Shown piece after piece: positions 9,169-17,492 of a DNA stretch of 40,202 nt. The first letter of the stretch is position 1; each line of letters starts with the position of its first letter. Made by a program: the position numbers and the translations under genes. The stretch lies in the IMG/VR virus record IMGVR_UViG_3300042923_000755, positions 1 to 40,202 of that record. One strand, given 5' to 3'. The stretch comes from a virus. Under the pieces are notes generated by a model that saw only the letters and a program-made list of their open reading frames with translations, did not search any database and was not told the origin of the DNA.

Positions 9169-9468
9169 TTGGCAACAGCTAACTCCAAGCAAAAAAAGGT
9201 AACCACAAAATCAGGCAAGACATACACCTTGCAGCATCCAGGTGTTCGCGCCGTCACCAAAATCACGGACCGTGTGAAAAATAAACACGGCGTCCCTTCA
9301 GACGAACGGCTTGCAGAGGAAATGCTGGAATATGTCGTGGTGGAGCCGAAGGTGCGGCTTGATGATTTCGATTCCTATATGGAAATGACGGAGATTGTCG
9401 GTAAAGCCTTTGCCTTCATCACCGGCCAGGATACCGACGAGCTGGAAGACGATGCCCAGGATCAGTAA
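9169..9468 (+). CDS. Tail assembly chaperone, first frame
   Basis: 99 aa. Its position between tube and tape measure, its small acidic C-terminus (TDELEDDAQDQ) and its overlap with a second short frame mark it as the gpG-type tail assembly chaperone that coats the tape measure during tail assembly. The preferred start is TTG at 9169, with GAGAGGGG eight bases upstream; an upstream in-frame TTG at 9151 has no site. Confidence 0.78.
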   Translation: MATANSKQKKVTTKSGKTYTLQHPGVRAVTKITDRVKNKHGVPSDERLAEEMLEYVVVEPKVRLDDFDSYMEMTEIVGKAFAFITGQDTDELEDDAQDQ

Positions 9469-9646
9469 GACCGAAGCCAAGCGCCGCGCCGAAGAGAATT
9501 GGAGCCAGTGGCGGCTATTGCTGTCAGACATGGGCATTACCTATTCTGACCTGCTAATTATGGATGATGAGGATGTGGCGGAGGCTAATGCTGCTCTGGA
9601 CATCCACATCAAACAGCAAAAGGAAATGAATAAAAGCAAGAAATAG
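9452..9646 (+). CDS. Tail assembly chaperone, second frame (possible frameshift extension)
   Basis: 64 aa from ATG 9452, overlapping the first chaperone gene by 17 bases in the +1 (equivalently -2) frame. The frame is open upstream to at least 9395. SKTEAKRRAEENWSQWRLLL and MDDEDVAEANAALDIHIKQQ are helical and typical of the T domain of gpG-T chaperones in contractile phages. The local binding site (GGAAGA, four bases away) is weak, consistent with expression by ribosomal frameshift or coupling. I see no classic XXXYYYZ slippery heptamer. Confidence 0.65.
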   Translation: MPRISKTEAKRRAEENWSQWRLLLSDMGITYSDLLIMDDEDVAEANAALDIHIKQQKEMNKSKK

Positions 9647-9669
9647 ACGTCCTTCGGGGCGTCTTTTTT
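9646..9669 (+). terminator. Rho-independent terminator before the tape measure gene
   Basis: Seven-base stem (with one G-U pair) closed by a UUCG tetraloop, then six T. It overlaps the chaperone stop codon and probably lowers tape-measure transcript relative to the tube. Confidence 0.88.
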
Positions 9670-9690
9670 CTGCTGGAAAGGAGGGGGAAT

Positions 9691-12534
9691 ATGGCAGGCG
9701 GAATTATTGGGTCCCTGATGTATGCAGTAGGCTTCAAGTTTAACAGCAAGGGCTTAGATAGCGCGGACAAAAAGGTTAGCAAGCTGACAAAAGGCGTAGT
9801 TGCCATGGGAGCAGCCGCAGGCGCGGCCATGGTGGGAATTGCTGCGGCCGGCGTCGGCGCGGTAACTAAGTATGAAACCGCCATGAAAAACGTCGAAGGA
9901 GCTACGGGGATGGCTGCGGATCAGATGGAGGCCACCCGAGGCGTTGCCAAAACCCTATATGCCGATAATTTCGGGGAGAGTTGGGACGACCTGGGCGCGG
10001 CTATCTCTACGGTGACGCAGGTCACCGGGCAAACCGGGAAAGAGCTGGAGAACACCACCAGGAATGCGATTCTCATGCGAGATCAGTTCGGCTTTGAGAT
10101 TCCCGAGTCAATTAAATCCGTAGACACCATGATGCGACAATTTGGGATCACATCGGAAGATGCTTACAACCTACTGGCCCAGGGAGCGCAGCGGGGGCTA
10201 GATAAATCGGGCGAACTGGTGGACTCAGCCAATGAGTACGCGAACCAGTTCAAGAGCCTGGGCTTTTCTGCGGATGAAATGTTTGACGTCTTCGCGGCCG
10301 GATCTTCTAAGGGCGTTTTTCAGGTAGATAAGGTAGGCGACGCCGTGAAGGAATTTAACATCCGTTCCAAAGACGGTAGTAAAACCTCTTCGGATGCCTT
10401 TACCGCGCTCGGTCTCAATGCAGAAGCCATGATGCAGACATTCGCCCGGGGTGGACCGCAGGCAAAACAGGCATTTAGCGATATCGTTTCCATGATCTCG
10501 GACATCGAGGACCCGGTTGCCCGGAATAATATCGGGGTTGCATTAATGGGTTCGCAGTTTGAAGACTTGGAAATTAACGTCATATCGGCCATGGGTGCGG
10601 CCGGCAAGTCGTTTGATAAAAGCAAAAAGACCATGGACGAGCTAAATAAAATCAAGTTTGAAAAGCCCGGCGAAGCCATGAAGATGTTCGGCCGGCAAAT
10701 TGAGGTAGGCATCCTGATTCCCATTGGGCAGAAGCTGCTGCCGTACTTTAACGCCTTCGGTCAATGGCTGTCTGAACACAAGCCACAGATTGAGGCGGTA
10801 GGGAACGCGATAGGCAACGGGCTAGGTAAGGCGCTGGGGGCTGTAGCGGGTTGGGTCAAGGCGGCGCTGCCGTATCTCCAGCAGTTTGGCGCTGCTGTGG
10901 TGGATAAGGTCGGAGGCTGGATACAAACGGCAATGCCTTACCTCCAGCAATTCGGGCAGATGACGGGAGATGCGTTTAATACGCTGGTCACCAAGGGACA
11001 GGAACTATGGACCAGCCTGCAGCCGATAGTCGAGTTAGTAGGAACGAAGCTGCTCGGGGCTGCTGTGGCGTTATGGCCGGAGATTCAGAACATTGCTACG
11101 AAGATGTACGATGTCGGCAAAGCAGTTGTGGAGTGGGGAGGGTTTATCCCTATTGTGTCCGGTATAGCCGCCATGCTGCTGACCTACAAAGCGGCCATTT
11201 TTGCCGTAACAACTGCGACCAAGATAGCCGGGATTGCGACAAAGGTTTGGTCAGGCATCACCAAAGCGTTCACCGCCGTCCAGACGGCCTTTAATGCGGT
11301 CATAAGCATGAACCCCATTGCTCTAATTGTACTGGCCCTGGTAGGGCTTGGCGTAGCGCTGACGGTGGCCTACAAACGTTCAGACAAGTTCCGTGCGTTC
11401 ATAGATAAGATGTGGAAAGGCATTAAAACAGCGACTATGGCAGTCCTTAATTTCTTCAAAGTGACCATTCCAAAATACTTTATGATAGCTTTTAATGCGG
11501 TCACCTCTTTCCTTAAAAAGTGGGGAGTCGTCCTATTGACCGCGATTGCCGGACCTGTGGGGCTGGTTGTGGGCCTCATCATCAAGCATTGGGATAAGGT
11601 GAAGGCCGTGACCGTAGCTGTATTTACGGCCGTGTGGAACTGGCTTAAAAAAGCCTGGGGCTGGATATCCAGTACCGTATCAGGTGCAGCTTCTGGGATC
11701 TGGAACACAGTAACCGGAGCCTGGTACAAAGTGAAATCCACTACATCCAATATATTCACCGCAGTCTGGAACAAGATTAAGTCGATCTGGAGCAGTATTA
11801 CCGGCTCTGTGTCCGGTGCCGTGTCCAATGTATGGAGCGCCATTAAGGGAGCATGGGACCGGGTGTTTGACACCACAAACTCCCTCATGACGAAGGTCTG
11901 GAACAAGATCACCGGGATATGGAATCAGATTGTCAGCGGGATCAAAAGTGTCGGTACGAAGATGTTGACGGCGGTTACGGATATGTGGGAGAGTGTGACA
12001 GGGTTCTTTGAGGGCATTGATCTAATGCAAATTGGTAAGGACATTATTCAAGGTTTTATTGACGGGTTAGGTTCGATGAAGGATTCACTTATTGCAAAGG
12101 CAAAAGAGTTGTTCGGTGTTGTGAGGGATGTTTTTTCAGGAAAAGACACTTCAGAGAATACAGTTTCTGTAAAGGCTAATTATGAAGGAGTAGGAACTGG
12201 TACAGGTAGAAAGTCGATACTAGACGGTAGTAATGCCAACGGCCTAGCCTACGTTCCATTCGACGGCTATATTTCCGAGCTGCACAAAGGCGAACGTGTC
12301 CTAACCGCAAAGGAGAACGAAGAATACTCCCGCTACACTCCTGAGACGGCCCCGGCCCGTCAGAGCAGCAGCCAAAGAGTCAATATCACTGCTCCCACCA
12401 TCACAATTACAGTTCAGGGCAATGCAGATACTAAAACAGCGCAGCAAATAGGCAGTATTGTTGACCAAAAGCTGCAGGACTTCCTGGAATCGGCATCCCG
12501 GATCATGGGGGTGGAAATCAGTGGCGCTAATTAA
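9691..12534 (+). CDS. Tail tape measure protein, TP901-type
   Basis: 947 aa, sets tail length and is ejected with DNA. Residues about 70-290 form the TP901-type domain (KNVEGATGMAADQMEATRGV, AAISTVTQVTGQTGKELENT, MMRQFGITSEDAYNLLAQG). Hydrophobic segments lie near 485-560 and 605-640. Residues about 640-770 carry repeats built on VWNKIKxIWxxI. The ATG has GAAAGGAGGGGG upstream. Bases about 12000-12240 are clearly AT-richer than the rest, suggesting recombination inside the gene. The short length suggests a short tail. Confidence 0.93.
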   Translation: MAGGIIGSLMYAVGFKFNSKGLDSADKKVSKLTKGVVAMGAAAGAAMVGIAAAGVGAVTKYETAMKNVEGATGMAADQMEATRGVAKTLYADNFGESWDDLGAAISTVTQVTGQTGKELENTTRNAILMRDQFGFEIPESIKSVDTMMRQFGITSEDAYNLLAQGAQRGLDKSGELVDSANEYANQFKSLGFSADEMFDVFAAGSSKGVFQVDKVGDAVKEFNIRSKDGSKTSSDAFTALGLNAEAMMQTFARGGPQAKQAFSDIVSMISDIEDPVARNNIGVALMGSQFEDLEINVISAMGAAGKSFDKSKKTMDELNKIKFEKPGEAMKMFGRQIEVGILIPIGQKLLPYFNAFGQWLSEHKPQIEAVGNAIGNGLGKALGAVAGWVKAALPYLQQFGAAVVDKVGGWIQTAMPYLQQFGQMTGDAFNTLVTKGQELWTSLQPIVELVGTKLLGAAVALWPEIQNIATKMYDVGKAVVEWGGFIPIVSGIAAMLLTYKAAIFAVTTATKIAGIATKVWSGITKAFTAVQTAFNAVISMNPIALIVLALVGLGVALTVAYKRSDKFRAFIDKMWKGIKTATMAVLNFFKVTIPKYFMIAFNAVTSFLKKWGVVLLTAIAGPVGLVVGLIIKHWDKVKAVTVAVFTAVWNWLKKAWGWISSTVSGAASGIWNTVTGAWYKVKSTTSNIFTAVWNKIKSIWSSITGSVSGAVSNVWSAIKGAWDRVFDTTNSLMTKVWNKITGIWNQIVSGIKSVGTKMLTAVTDMWESVTGFFEGIDLMQIGKDIIQGFIDGLGSMKDSLIAKAKELFGVVRDVFSGKDTSENTVSVKANYEGVGTGTGRKSILDGSNANGLAYVPFDGYISELHKGERVLTAKENEEYSRYTPETAPARQSSSQRVNITAPTITITVQGNADTKTAQQIGSIVDQKLQDFLESASRIMGVEISGAN

Positions 12535-13060
12535 TGGCATGTACATCACCGTTCAGAGCGAGTCGCCTAGCTTCCCGGTGACTGTGACCGAGCAGCCGGT
12601 CGAAAAGGGCATCAACCTAATTGACCATGTACAAGCACAGGCCCGGACGTTATCCCTGTCCGGAATTATTGCCGGGCCAAAGGCAGCGAAGACGCGGGCG
12701 GATATCATATCCGTCAAGGATAAAGGCCAAATTGTCAGTTACGTAGGGCGTAATGCCTTCGTTGGCGTAATTACGGACTTTTCAACGGCGACCGATTATA
12801 CGACGGCGGACGGCATGACCTTTAGTATGGAGCTGCGGGAGGTCCGTGTTGCGGCCGCCTCATATGTCGACACGCTGCCGCCCCCGATCAAGGCTCAGGC
12901 GGCGCCGATTGTAAACAGCGGCACTAAGCAGACCAAAGGCAAGGACGCCGACAAGGACAAAGGGAAGGGAACGAACAAGGATAAGGAAAAAAATAAGGAC
13001 AAAGATAAGGACAAGGTTAAACAGGTCAAATTTAAGCCCGGCAGTAAGTGGAACAAGTGA
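12521..13060 (+). CDS. Baseplate/tail protein with Dit-like N-domain and Lys/Asp-rich tail
   Basis: 179 aa. Residues 1-125 (VTVTEQPVEKGINLIDHVQA, ARTLSLSGIIAG, GQIVSYVGRNAFVGVITDFS, FSMELREVRVA) resemble the N-terminal domain of XkdP/Dit-like baseplate proteins. Residues about 135-179 are almost entirely Lys, Asp, Gly and Asn in KDKDK-type runs and must be disordered; no LysM domain is visible where XkdP proteins often carry one. GTG at 12521 has GGGGTGG upstream and overlaps the tape measure 3' end; ATG 12539 has no site. Confidence 0.68.
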   Translation: MALINGMYITVQSESPSFPVTVTEQPVEKGINLIDHVQAQARTLSLSGIIAGPKAAKTRADIISVKDKGQIVSYVGRNAFVGVITDFSTATDYTTADGMTFSMELREVRVAAASYVDTLPPPIKAQAAPIVNSGTKQTKGKDADKDKGKGTNKDKEKNKDKDKDKVKQVKFKPGSKWNK

Positions 13061-13068
13061 GGTGAGCC

Positions 13069-13392
13069 ATGGAATACATTGAAATTCAAAAAGACCTGAT
13101 CCCCTATCGGTTTGATATCTCCATTGCTGACGAGGTGTTTAATTTTGAGATCCACTACAATTCTGATTACGACTTTTTTACTGTGGATCTGGAGCGAGAC
13201 GGGGAGGTTTTGGTATACGGGGAAAAGCTGGTATACGGTCAGACGCTCTTTTATGACGTCCAGGATAATCGGTTTCCTAAAATTCCGATTGTCCCTTATG
13301 ACTTGTCGGAGCATAGCAGCGCGGTAACCTGGGAGACGCTCGGTGTGAGCGTCTTTTTATATTTGCTGCTGGAGGATGATTCCGATGGCTAA
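13069..13392 (+). CDS. Baseplate plug protein (Pam3 gp18-like)
   Basis: 107 aa beta-rich protein: FDISIADEVFNFEIHYNSDY, DLERDGEVLVYGEKLVYGQ, then FPKIPIVPYD. This matches the small plug domain seen in minimal contractile-tail baseplates such as that of cyanophage Pam3. GAGGTGAGCC precedes the ATG. It lies between the Dit-like protein and the hub gene, as expected for the tube-proximal baseplate. Confidence 0.72.
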   Translation: MEYIEIQKDLIPYRFDISIADEVFNFEIHYNSDYDFFTVDLERDGEVLVYGEKLVYGQTLFYDVQDNRFPKIPIVPYDLSEHSSAVTWETLGVSVFLYLLLEDDSDG

Positions 13393-14179
13393 AACAAATT
13401 TCGGCCGTGTGGCTGAGATCATGACGGGCAATATGTCTTTTGCCTTAAGCAAATACAGCATGGAGGGAAACGTCCCTTTTGATGCGGACGCGCTGCCGAA
13501 CGAATCAGAGCTGCGGCTGTGGAATCTGGCACAGACGACTATTAACAACATCAAGCGTAACGGCGTACTGATGGTCAATGCCGGCTACACCGGTGATATC
13601 GGCATCATCCTCCACGGACGCATATCGGCAGTCCGGACCCGCTGGGAGGGCGTGGACAAGATCACGACCATTAATGTGCTGGACAGCGAGGACCTGAGTA
13701 AACGGGAAGTCACCGAAATTGCCTTCGCGAAAGGGACGTTGGCCAGCGCGATCATAAAGCAGATGGCCGGATACATCGGCCTGCCGGTGGCGCAAATGAC
13801 CTTGAACCAGGATTACCGTTACCAGGACGGGTATACCGCCAAAGGCAAGGTAACGGACATCATCACCGAGGTCTGCAAAGACTGCGGCACATCGGTTTAT
13901 ATCAACCAAAGTAAATTGTATGTCCGTAACCTACGCAGCGGCGCGGATGCGGTCTTTGCGCTGTCTCCGGCGACCGGCTTGATTGGCAGCCCGGAGTATT
14001 TCGAGGATAACGGCATCAAGGGCTTTAAAATCCAGGCGCAGTTACAGCGGCGAATTACCACGGCATCGGTCATAAATCTGACCTGCCGGGAGTGGTCCGG
14101 CAAGCTGCATGTTCGGAGCGGCAGCCATAAATTCAGCAACTCCGGCGATTTTGTGACGGAAGTGGAGGCGATCATGTGA
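13385..14179 (+). CDS. Baseplate hub, gpD/XkdQ-like
   Basis: 264 aa, probable trimeric hub (gp27-like fold) that links tube and spike. Typical segments are MVNAGYTGDIGIILHGRI, TTINVLDSEDLSKREVTEIAF, the helical GTLASAIIKQMAGYIGLPV and GFKIQAQLQRRITTASVINL. The ATG at 13385 has GGAGG nine bases upstream; an in-frame ATG at 13376 is adjacent to that site and is less likely. The end overlaps the next start in ATGTGAG. Confidence 0.78.
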   Translation: MAKTNFGRVAEIMTGNMSFALSKYSMEGNVPFDADALPNESELRLWNLAQTTINNIKRNGVLMVNAGYTGDIGIILHGRISAVRTRWEGVDKITTINVLDSEDLSKREVTEIAFAKGTLASAIIKQMAGYIGLPVAQMTLNQDYRYQDGYTAKGKVTDIITEVCKDCGTSVYINQSKLYVRNLRSGADAVFALSPATGLIGSPEYFEDNGIKGFKIQAQLQRRITTASVINLTCREWSGKLHVRSGSHKFSNSGDFVTEVEAIM

Positions 14180-14601
14180 GTAAAACAGACCCGGCGGGAG
14201 CGCTGGCCCGGATCATGGGTGGGCATGGAGCAAGGCAGGCTGACGGCATCAACGTGGCCCTGCCCTGCAAGGTGATTGCCTTTGATCCTTCGACACTGAC
14301 GGCCTCTGTGCAGCCGCTGCTGAAGCTATCGGGCAGCGATCCGGCACAGATCATGTCCGTACCGGTGGCGGGGCAAAAGTTCAAATTCAAATTAGATATC
14401 GACATCGGCACCGGCAATAAGCCGCAGGAATTTGAAACTGTCATGCGTCCCGCCCTGCAGCCGGGAGATATCGTATATGTCGTGTGCGCGGATGCGGAGA
14501 TAAAAAACACCTTATCAGGCCGAGTGGCCGCGCCAGACTGCGGCAGGCGGCACAGCCGGAATGATGCTGTCATAGTGGGGGTGATGCCATGCTCACTATA
14601 A
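14176..14601 (+). CDS. Baseplate central spike, Gp138-like
   Basis: 141 aa. ALPCKVIAFDPSTLTASVQP followed by SVPVAGQKF and RPALQPGDIVYVVCADAEI is the OB-like N-terminal domain of Gp138-type membrane-puncturing spikes. It is short, with almost no C-terminal beta helix, so a separate tip protein may exist or the spike may be very small. GTG start overlaps the hub stop. Confidence 0.72.
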   Translation: MSKTDPAGALARIMGGHGARQADGINVALPCKVIAFDPSTLTASVQPLLKLSGSDPAQIMSVPVAGQKFKFKLDIDIGTGNKPQEFETVMRPALQPGDIVYVVCADAEIKNTLSGRVAAPDCGRRHSRNDAVIVGVMPCSL

Positions 14602-14951
14602 AGCTTGATGATGTCGGTGATATTCTTGTTAACTCTGGACAACTGCAAATGATGTCCGGCCCCCTAGAAATTGCCCAATCCTGCAGGCTGATCCTGGGGG
14701 TGCAAAAGGGGGAATGGTTTTTAAACCCGGATCTGGGCATCGATCACCGAAAGTTTTTGGGCAAGGGGGTTTCCCGTGACGAGGTGCAGGATGAAATCAT
14801 GGCAGGCTTGCTCCAGGAGCCGAGAATACAGACCGTGAACACAATAGATTTTAACTTTAACCGGCAGCTCCGGCAGCTTGTCGTATCGTTCACCGCGACA
14901 GGCATCAATGGCGAGGTCATAACAGTAGAGGGGGTGGAAATCGGTGGATGA
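14589..14951 (+). CDS. Baseplate wedge, gp25/DUF2634-like (XkdS-like)
   Basis: 120 aa. DDVGDILVNSGQLQMMSGPLE, then an RLILGVQKGEWFLNPDLGID block and LLQEPRIQTVNTIDF agree with gp25-like wedge proteins that initiate sheath assembly. The Glu of GEWFLN is in the position of the conserved EPR-type motif region. It overlaps the spike gene by 13 bases. Confidence 0.83.
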   Translation: MLTIKLDDVGDILVNSGQLQMMSGPLEIAQSCRLILGVQKGEWFLNPDLGIDHRKFLGKGVSRDEVQDEIMAGLLQEPRIQTVNTIDFNFNRQLRQLVVSFTATGINGEVITVEGVEIGG

Positions 14952-16041
14952 GCAAGGGTTCAAACGTCAGCGGTATGCTGAAATATTGGATGATGTCGTG
15001 GATAAAGCCAAGGAGGTGTACGGCCAAGAGCTGGACACATCCGAAAAGTCACCTATGGGAATGATTCTCCGGCTGTTCGCATGGCACTTAAGCAAGGCTG
15101 ACGAGCGCCTGGAGGATGTGTATAATTCGGCGTCCATCAATGCGTCAACCGGGGCTAATCTCTACAAGCTGGGCGGCAATGACGGGCTGTCGGTATACAG
15201 TGAGGAATATGCTTCCGGCTACATCACTGTGACCGGCACGCCGGACTATGAACTGCTTGCGGGGTTCCTGGTGGCTACAGCTACCGGCGTGCGGTTTGAA
15301 ACCATGGAAGCGGTCAAGCTTTCTTCTGCAGGAATCGGGACCGTGGAAATTATGGCCACGGAGATGGGGGCGGCCGGCAACGTCCCAACTGGAGCTATAA
15401 CGGTTGTCGTCAACCCTAATCCGGATGTCGTATCCGTCACCAATGCCCAGCAGACCCAAGACGGGCGAGACCGGGAGACAGATGCAGCTTTTCGGGAGCG
15501 CGTGCTGCAGCGGCGCCAGAATCCCGGTACGAGCGGCAATAAGGCTGACTACATGCGTTGGAGCCGGGAAGTCGCGGGTGTAGGAGCGGCCAAGGTCTTC
15601 CCGCTATGGGCCGGACCGAAGACGGTCAAGGTGGTTATTGCAGACGCCGATAAATTACCCGCCTCTGCTACGCTTGTTCAGCAGGTGCAGGATTACATTG
15701 ACCCTGACCCGGGGCGCGGTGAAGGACAAGCACCCATCGGCGCGGTAGTCACTGTGGCGGCTGCGATTGCCAAAACGATCAATATCACAGCTACGGTGGT
15801 ATTAGCTGCTGGGTATGCGCTGCAGGACGTCATAGACCGTTTCCGGGAGAAGGTGGAGGAATGGCGACAAAAGGCGGCGTTCTCAGTGTCATATGTCAGT
15901 CATGCCGTGATTGGTGCGTTGCTGCTCGGTACAGATGGGGTGCTGGACTATTCAGCCTTAACCCTGAACGGGAGCAGCGCGAATATCGCCCTTGCTGATG
16001 AAGAGGTGCCGCTGCTCGGTGCTGTGAATTTGGGGGTGTGA
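14944..16041 (+). CDS. Baseplate J-like protein (XkdT-like)
   Basis: 365 aa, wedge protein of the baseplate periphery. Hallmarks are the N-terminal YAEILDDVVDKAKEVYG, ASINASTGANLYKLGGNDGL, the segment GAAGNVPTGAIT, and the DRETDAAFRERVLQRRQNPG motif followed by GNKADYMRWSREVAGVGAAK. The GTG start overlaps the gp25-like stop. The gene pair order gp25-J is universal in contractile tails. Confidence 0.9.
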   Translation: MDEQGFKRQRYAEILDDVVDKAKEVYGQELDTSEKSPMGMILRLFAWHLSKADERLEDVYNSASINASTGANLYKLGGNDGLSVYSEEYASGYITVTGTPDYELLAGFLVATATGVRFETMEAVKLSSAGIGTVEIMATEMGAAGNVPTGAITVVVNPNPDVVSVTNAQQTQDGRDRETDAAFRERVLQRRQNPGTSGNKADYMRWSREVAGVGAAKVFPLWAGPKTVKVVIADADKLPASATLVQQVQDYIDPDPGRGEGQAPIGAVVTVAAAIAKTINITATVVLAAGYALQDVIDRFREKVEEWRQKAAFSVSYVSHAVIGALLLGTDGVLDYSALTLNGSSANIALADEEVPLLGAVNLGV

Positions 16042-16042
16042 T

Positions 16043-16456
16043 ATGGCTTATCCGAATGGTGTGGATGTTTTTAATGAGAAGCTGAACAAAAGCCAAACCG
16101 GCTATGACTATGTAATTGAAGAGCGGATTCCAATAACGGCCGGCTATTATGACGGTCTGCTTCGGCATGACAATATTAACAATAAGACGATTCGAGTGTT
16201 CACCGGCCCCCGCTTTACCGGCGAGGAAATACGTAACTACAGCGTATCTTTCCCCGATGCGACCCCCTGGCGGCGGATTATCAGGATATTCACGGCCGCC
16301 CCAGAGGTCTATGTGACTTATGAGACACCGGGGGACACCGTGGAAGCCGACGACATTAACGTTGTGCAGTCGGCCATCACAGCCACACAGACCGAAGTGG
16401 AGCGATATAAACAGGCCGGAGTGATTGACGGCGGATCATTCGAGAGAGAGGTGTAA
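16043..16456 (+). CDS. Tail/baseplate-associated protein of unknown function
   Basis: 137 aa, not recognised. It is soluble and beta-rich (KTIRVFTGPRFTGEEIRNY, RRIIRIFTAAPEVYVTYETP) with a short helical C-terminus (QSAITATQTEVERYKQAG). It lies one base after the J-like stop and just before the first fibre gene. Its position suggests a fibre adaptor or the protein at the tip of a wedge, which is an inference. Confidence 0.7.
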   Translation: MAYPNGVDVFNEKLNKSQTGYDYVIEERIPITAGYYDGLLRHDNINNKTIRVFTGPRFTGEEIRNYSVSFPDATPWRRIIRIFTAAPEVYVTYETPGDTVEADDINVVQSAITATQTEVERYKQAGVIDGGSFEREV

Positions 16457-16457
16457 C

Positions 16458-17480
16458 ATGGCACAAACAATCCAAATAAAACGCGGTACCCGGGCGGAGC
16501 TGTCGACCTATGGAGCATTGAAGGCCGGGGAGATGGGCTTCTGCACAGACACGAAAGAGATCTATATCGGAGACGGCACATCTAATTCGATGGTCGGCCG
16601 GGCGCTGTCGGGTCCCGAAGCCTCTCGCCCGGCGGCGGCATCGGTGGGCCGCCTGTATTATGTGAGCAGCGGGAGTAACACCGGATATCTGTATTTTGAC
16701 GACGGGAGCGCCTGGCGGCGGGTGAATGCGCAGAAATTAACCGATCTGACCGGAAGCGTGGACGATATTGCCGACGGCAGCACCTATGCCAAGGTCCTGA
16801 AGGCGGATATCACCGCAGGGCATCCGAATAAGGTGTCAGACGGCACCAATACGAAGACCGCGGCAGAAATCGCGACGCACCTTAATGATGTTGCCAAGCA
16901 TCGGACCATTAACGACAGCGGGACGGCCATTACAGACCTGTGGTCAGCGCAAAAAATCAAAAATGAGATTGAGCTGGCCAAACACAACATCGAGCCGCAG
17001 GCATCCGTGAAGGATCAGCACCTCACCGCCCCGCCGACCAGCCCGACCGAAGCGGACCGCTATATTATCCCTTCCGGCGCTACCGGCGTCTGGGCGGGGA
17101 AAACGAATCAGATTGCGGAGTATGCCTCCGGTGCCTGGGCCTATTATGTTCCGGCTGTCGGCTGGACGGCGTATGTGGACGACGAGCAGAAGATTTATAG
17201 CTGGAACGGGAGCGCCTGGGTGCGGACCGGCGGTGCACTGCAGACGATTACGGCGGGCAATGGTCTTACCGGCGGCGGACAGGCGGATAGTGTGACGCTG
17301 ACCGTGGGAGCAGGCAACGGGATTACGGTAGGATCAACCAGCGTTGCGGCAAAGCCGGGCAAGGGTATCCTGGTGAATACGACAGGCATTGAGGCCAACA
17401 TCGACGGTGACAGTATTGTGTATGATACAGCCAATGGGAACCGTCTTATGGTCGCGACCATTGACGGCGGAACATTCTAG
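16458..17480 (+). CDS. Tail fibre 1, Mtd-type N-terminal domain
   Basis: 340 aa. Residues 1-40 (IQIKRGTRAELST, LKAGEMGFCTDTKEIYIGDG) match the attachment domain of the major tropism determinant family. Residues about 190-255 (APPTSPTEADRYIIPSGATG, WAYYVPAVGWTAYVDDEQKI, SWNGSAWVRTGG) form a DUF2793-like beta domain. The ending is Gly/Thr/Val-rich. GAGAGAGAGG precedes the ATG at 16458. No C-type-lectin variable repeat or reverse transcriptase accompanies it. Confidence 0.82.
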   Translation: MAQTIQIKRGTRAELSTYGALKAGEMGFCTDTKEIYIGDGTSNSMVGRALSGPEASRPAAASVGRLYYVSSGSNTGYLYFDDGSAWRRVNAQKLTDLTGSVDDIADGSTYAKVLKADITAGHPNKVSDGTNTKTAAEIATHLNDVAKHRTINDSGTAITDLWSAQKIKNEIELAKHNIEPQASVKDQHLTAPPTSPTEADRYIIPSGATGVWAGKTNQIAEYASGAWAYYVPAVGWTAYVDDEQKIYSWNGSAWVRTGGALQTITAGNGLTGGGQADSVTLTVGAGNGITVGSTSVAAKPGKGILVNTTGIEANIDGDSIVYDTANGNRLMVATIDGGTF

Positions 17481-17492
17481 GGGGCGGGTGAT

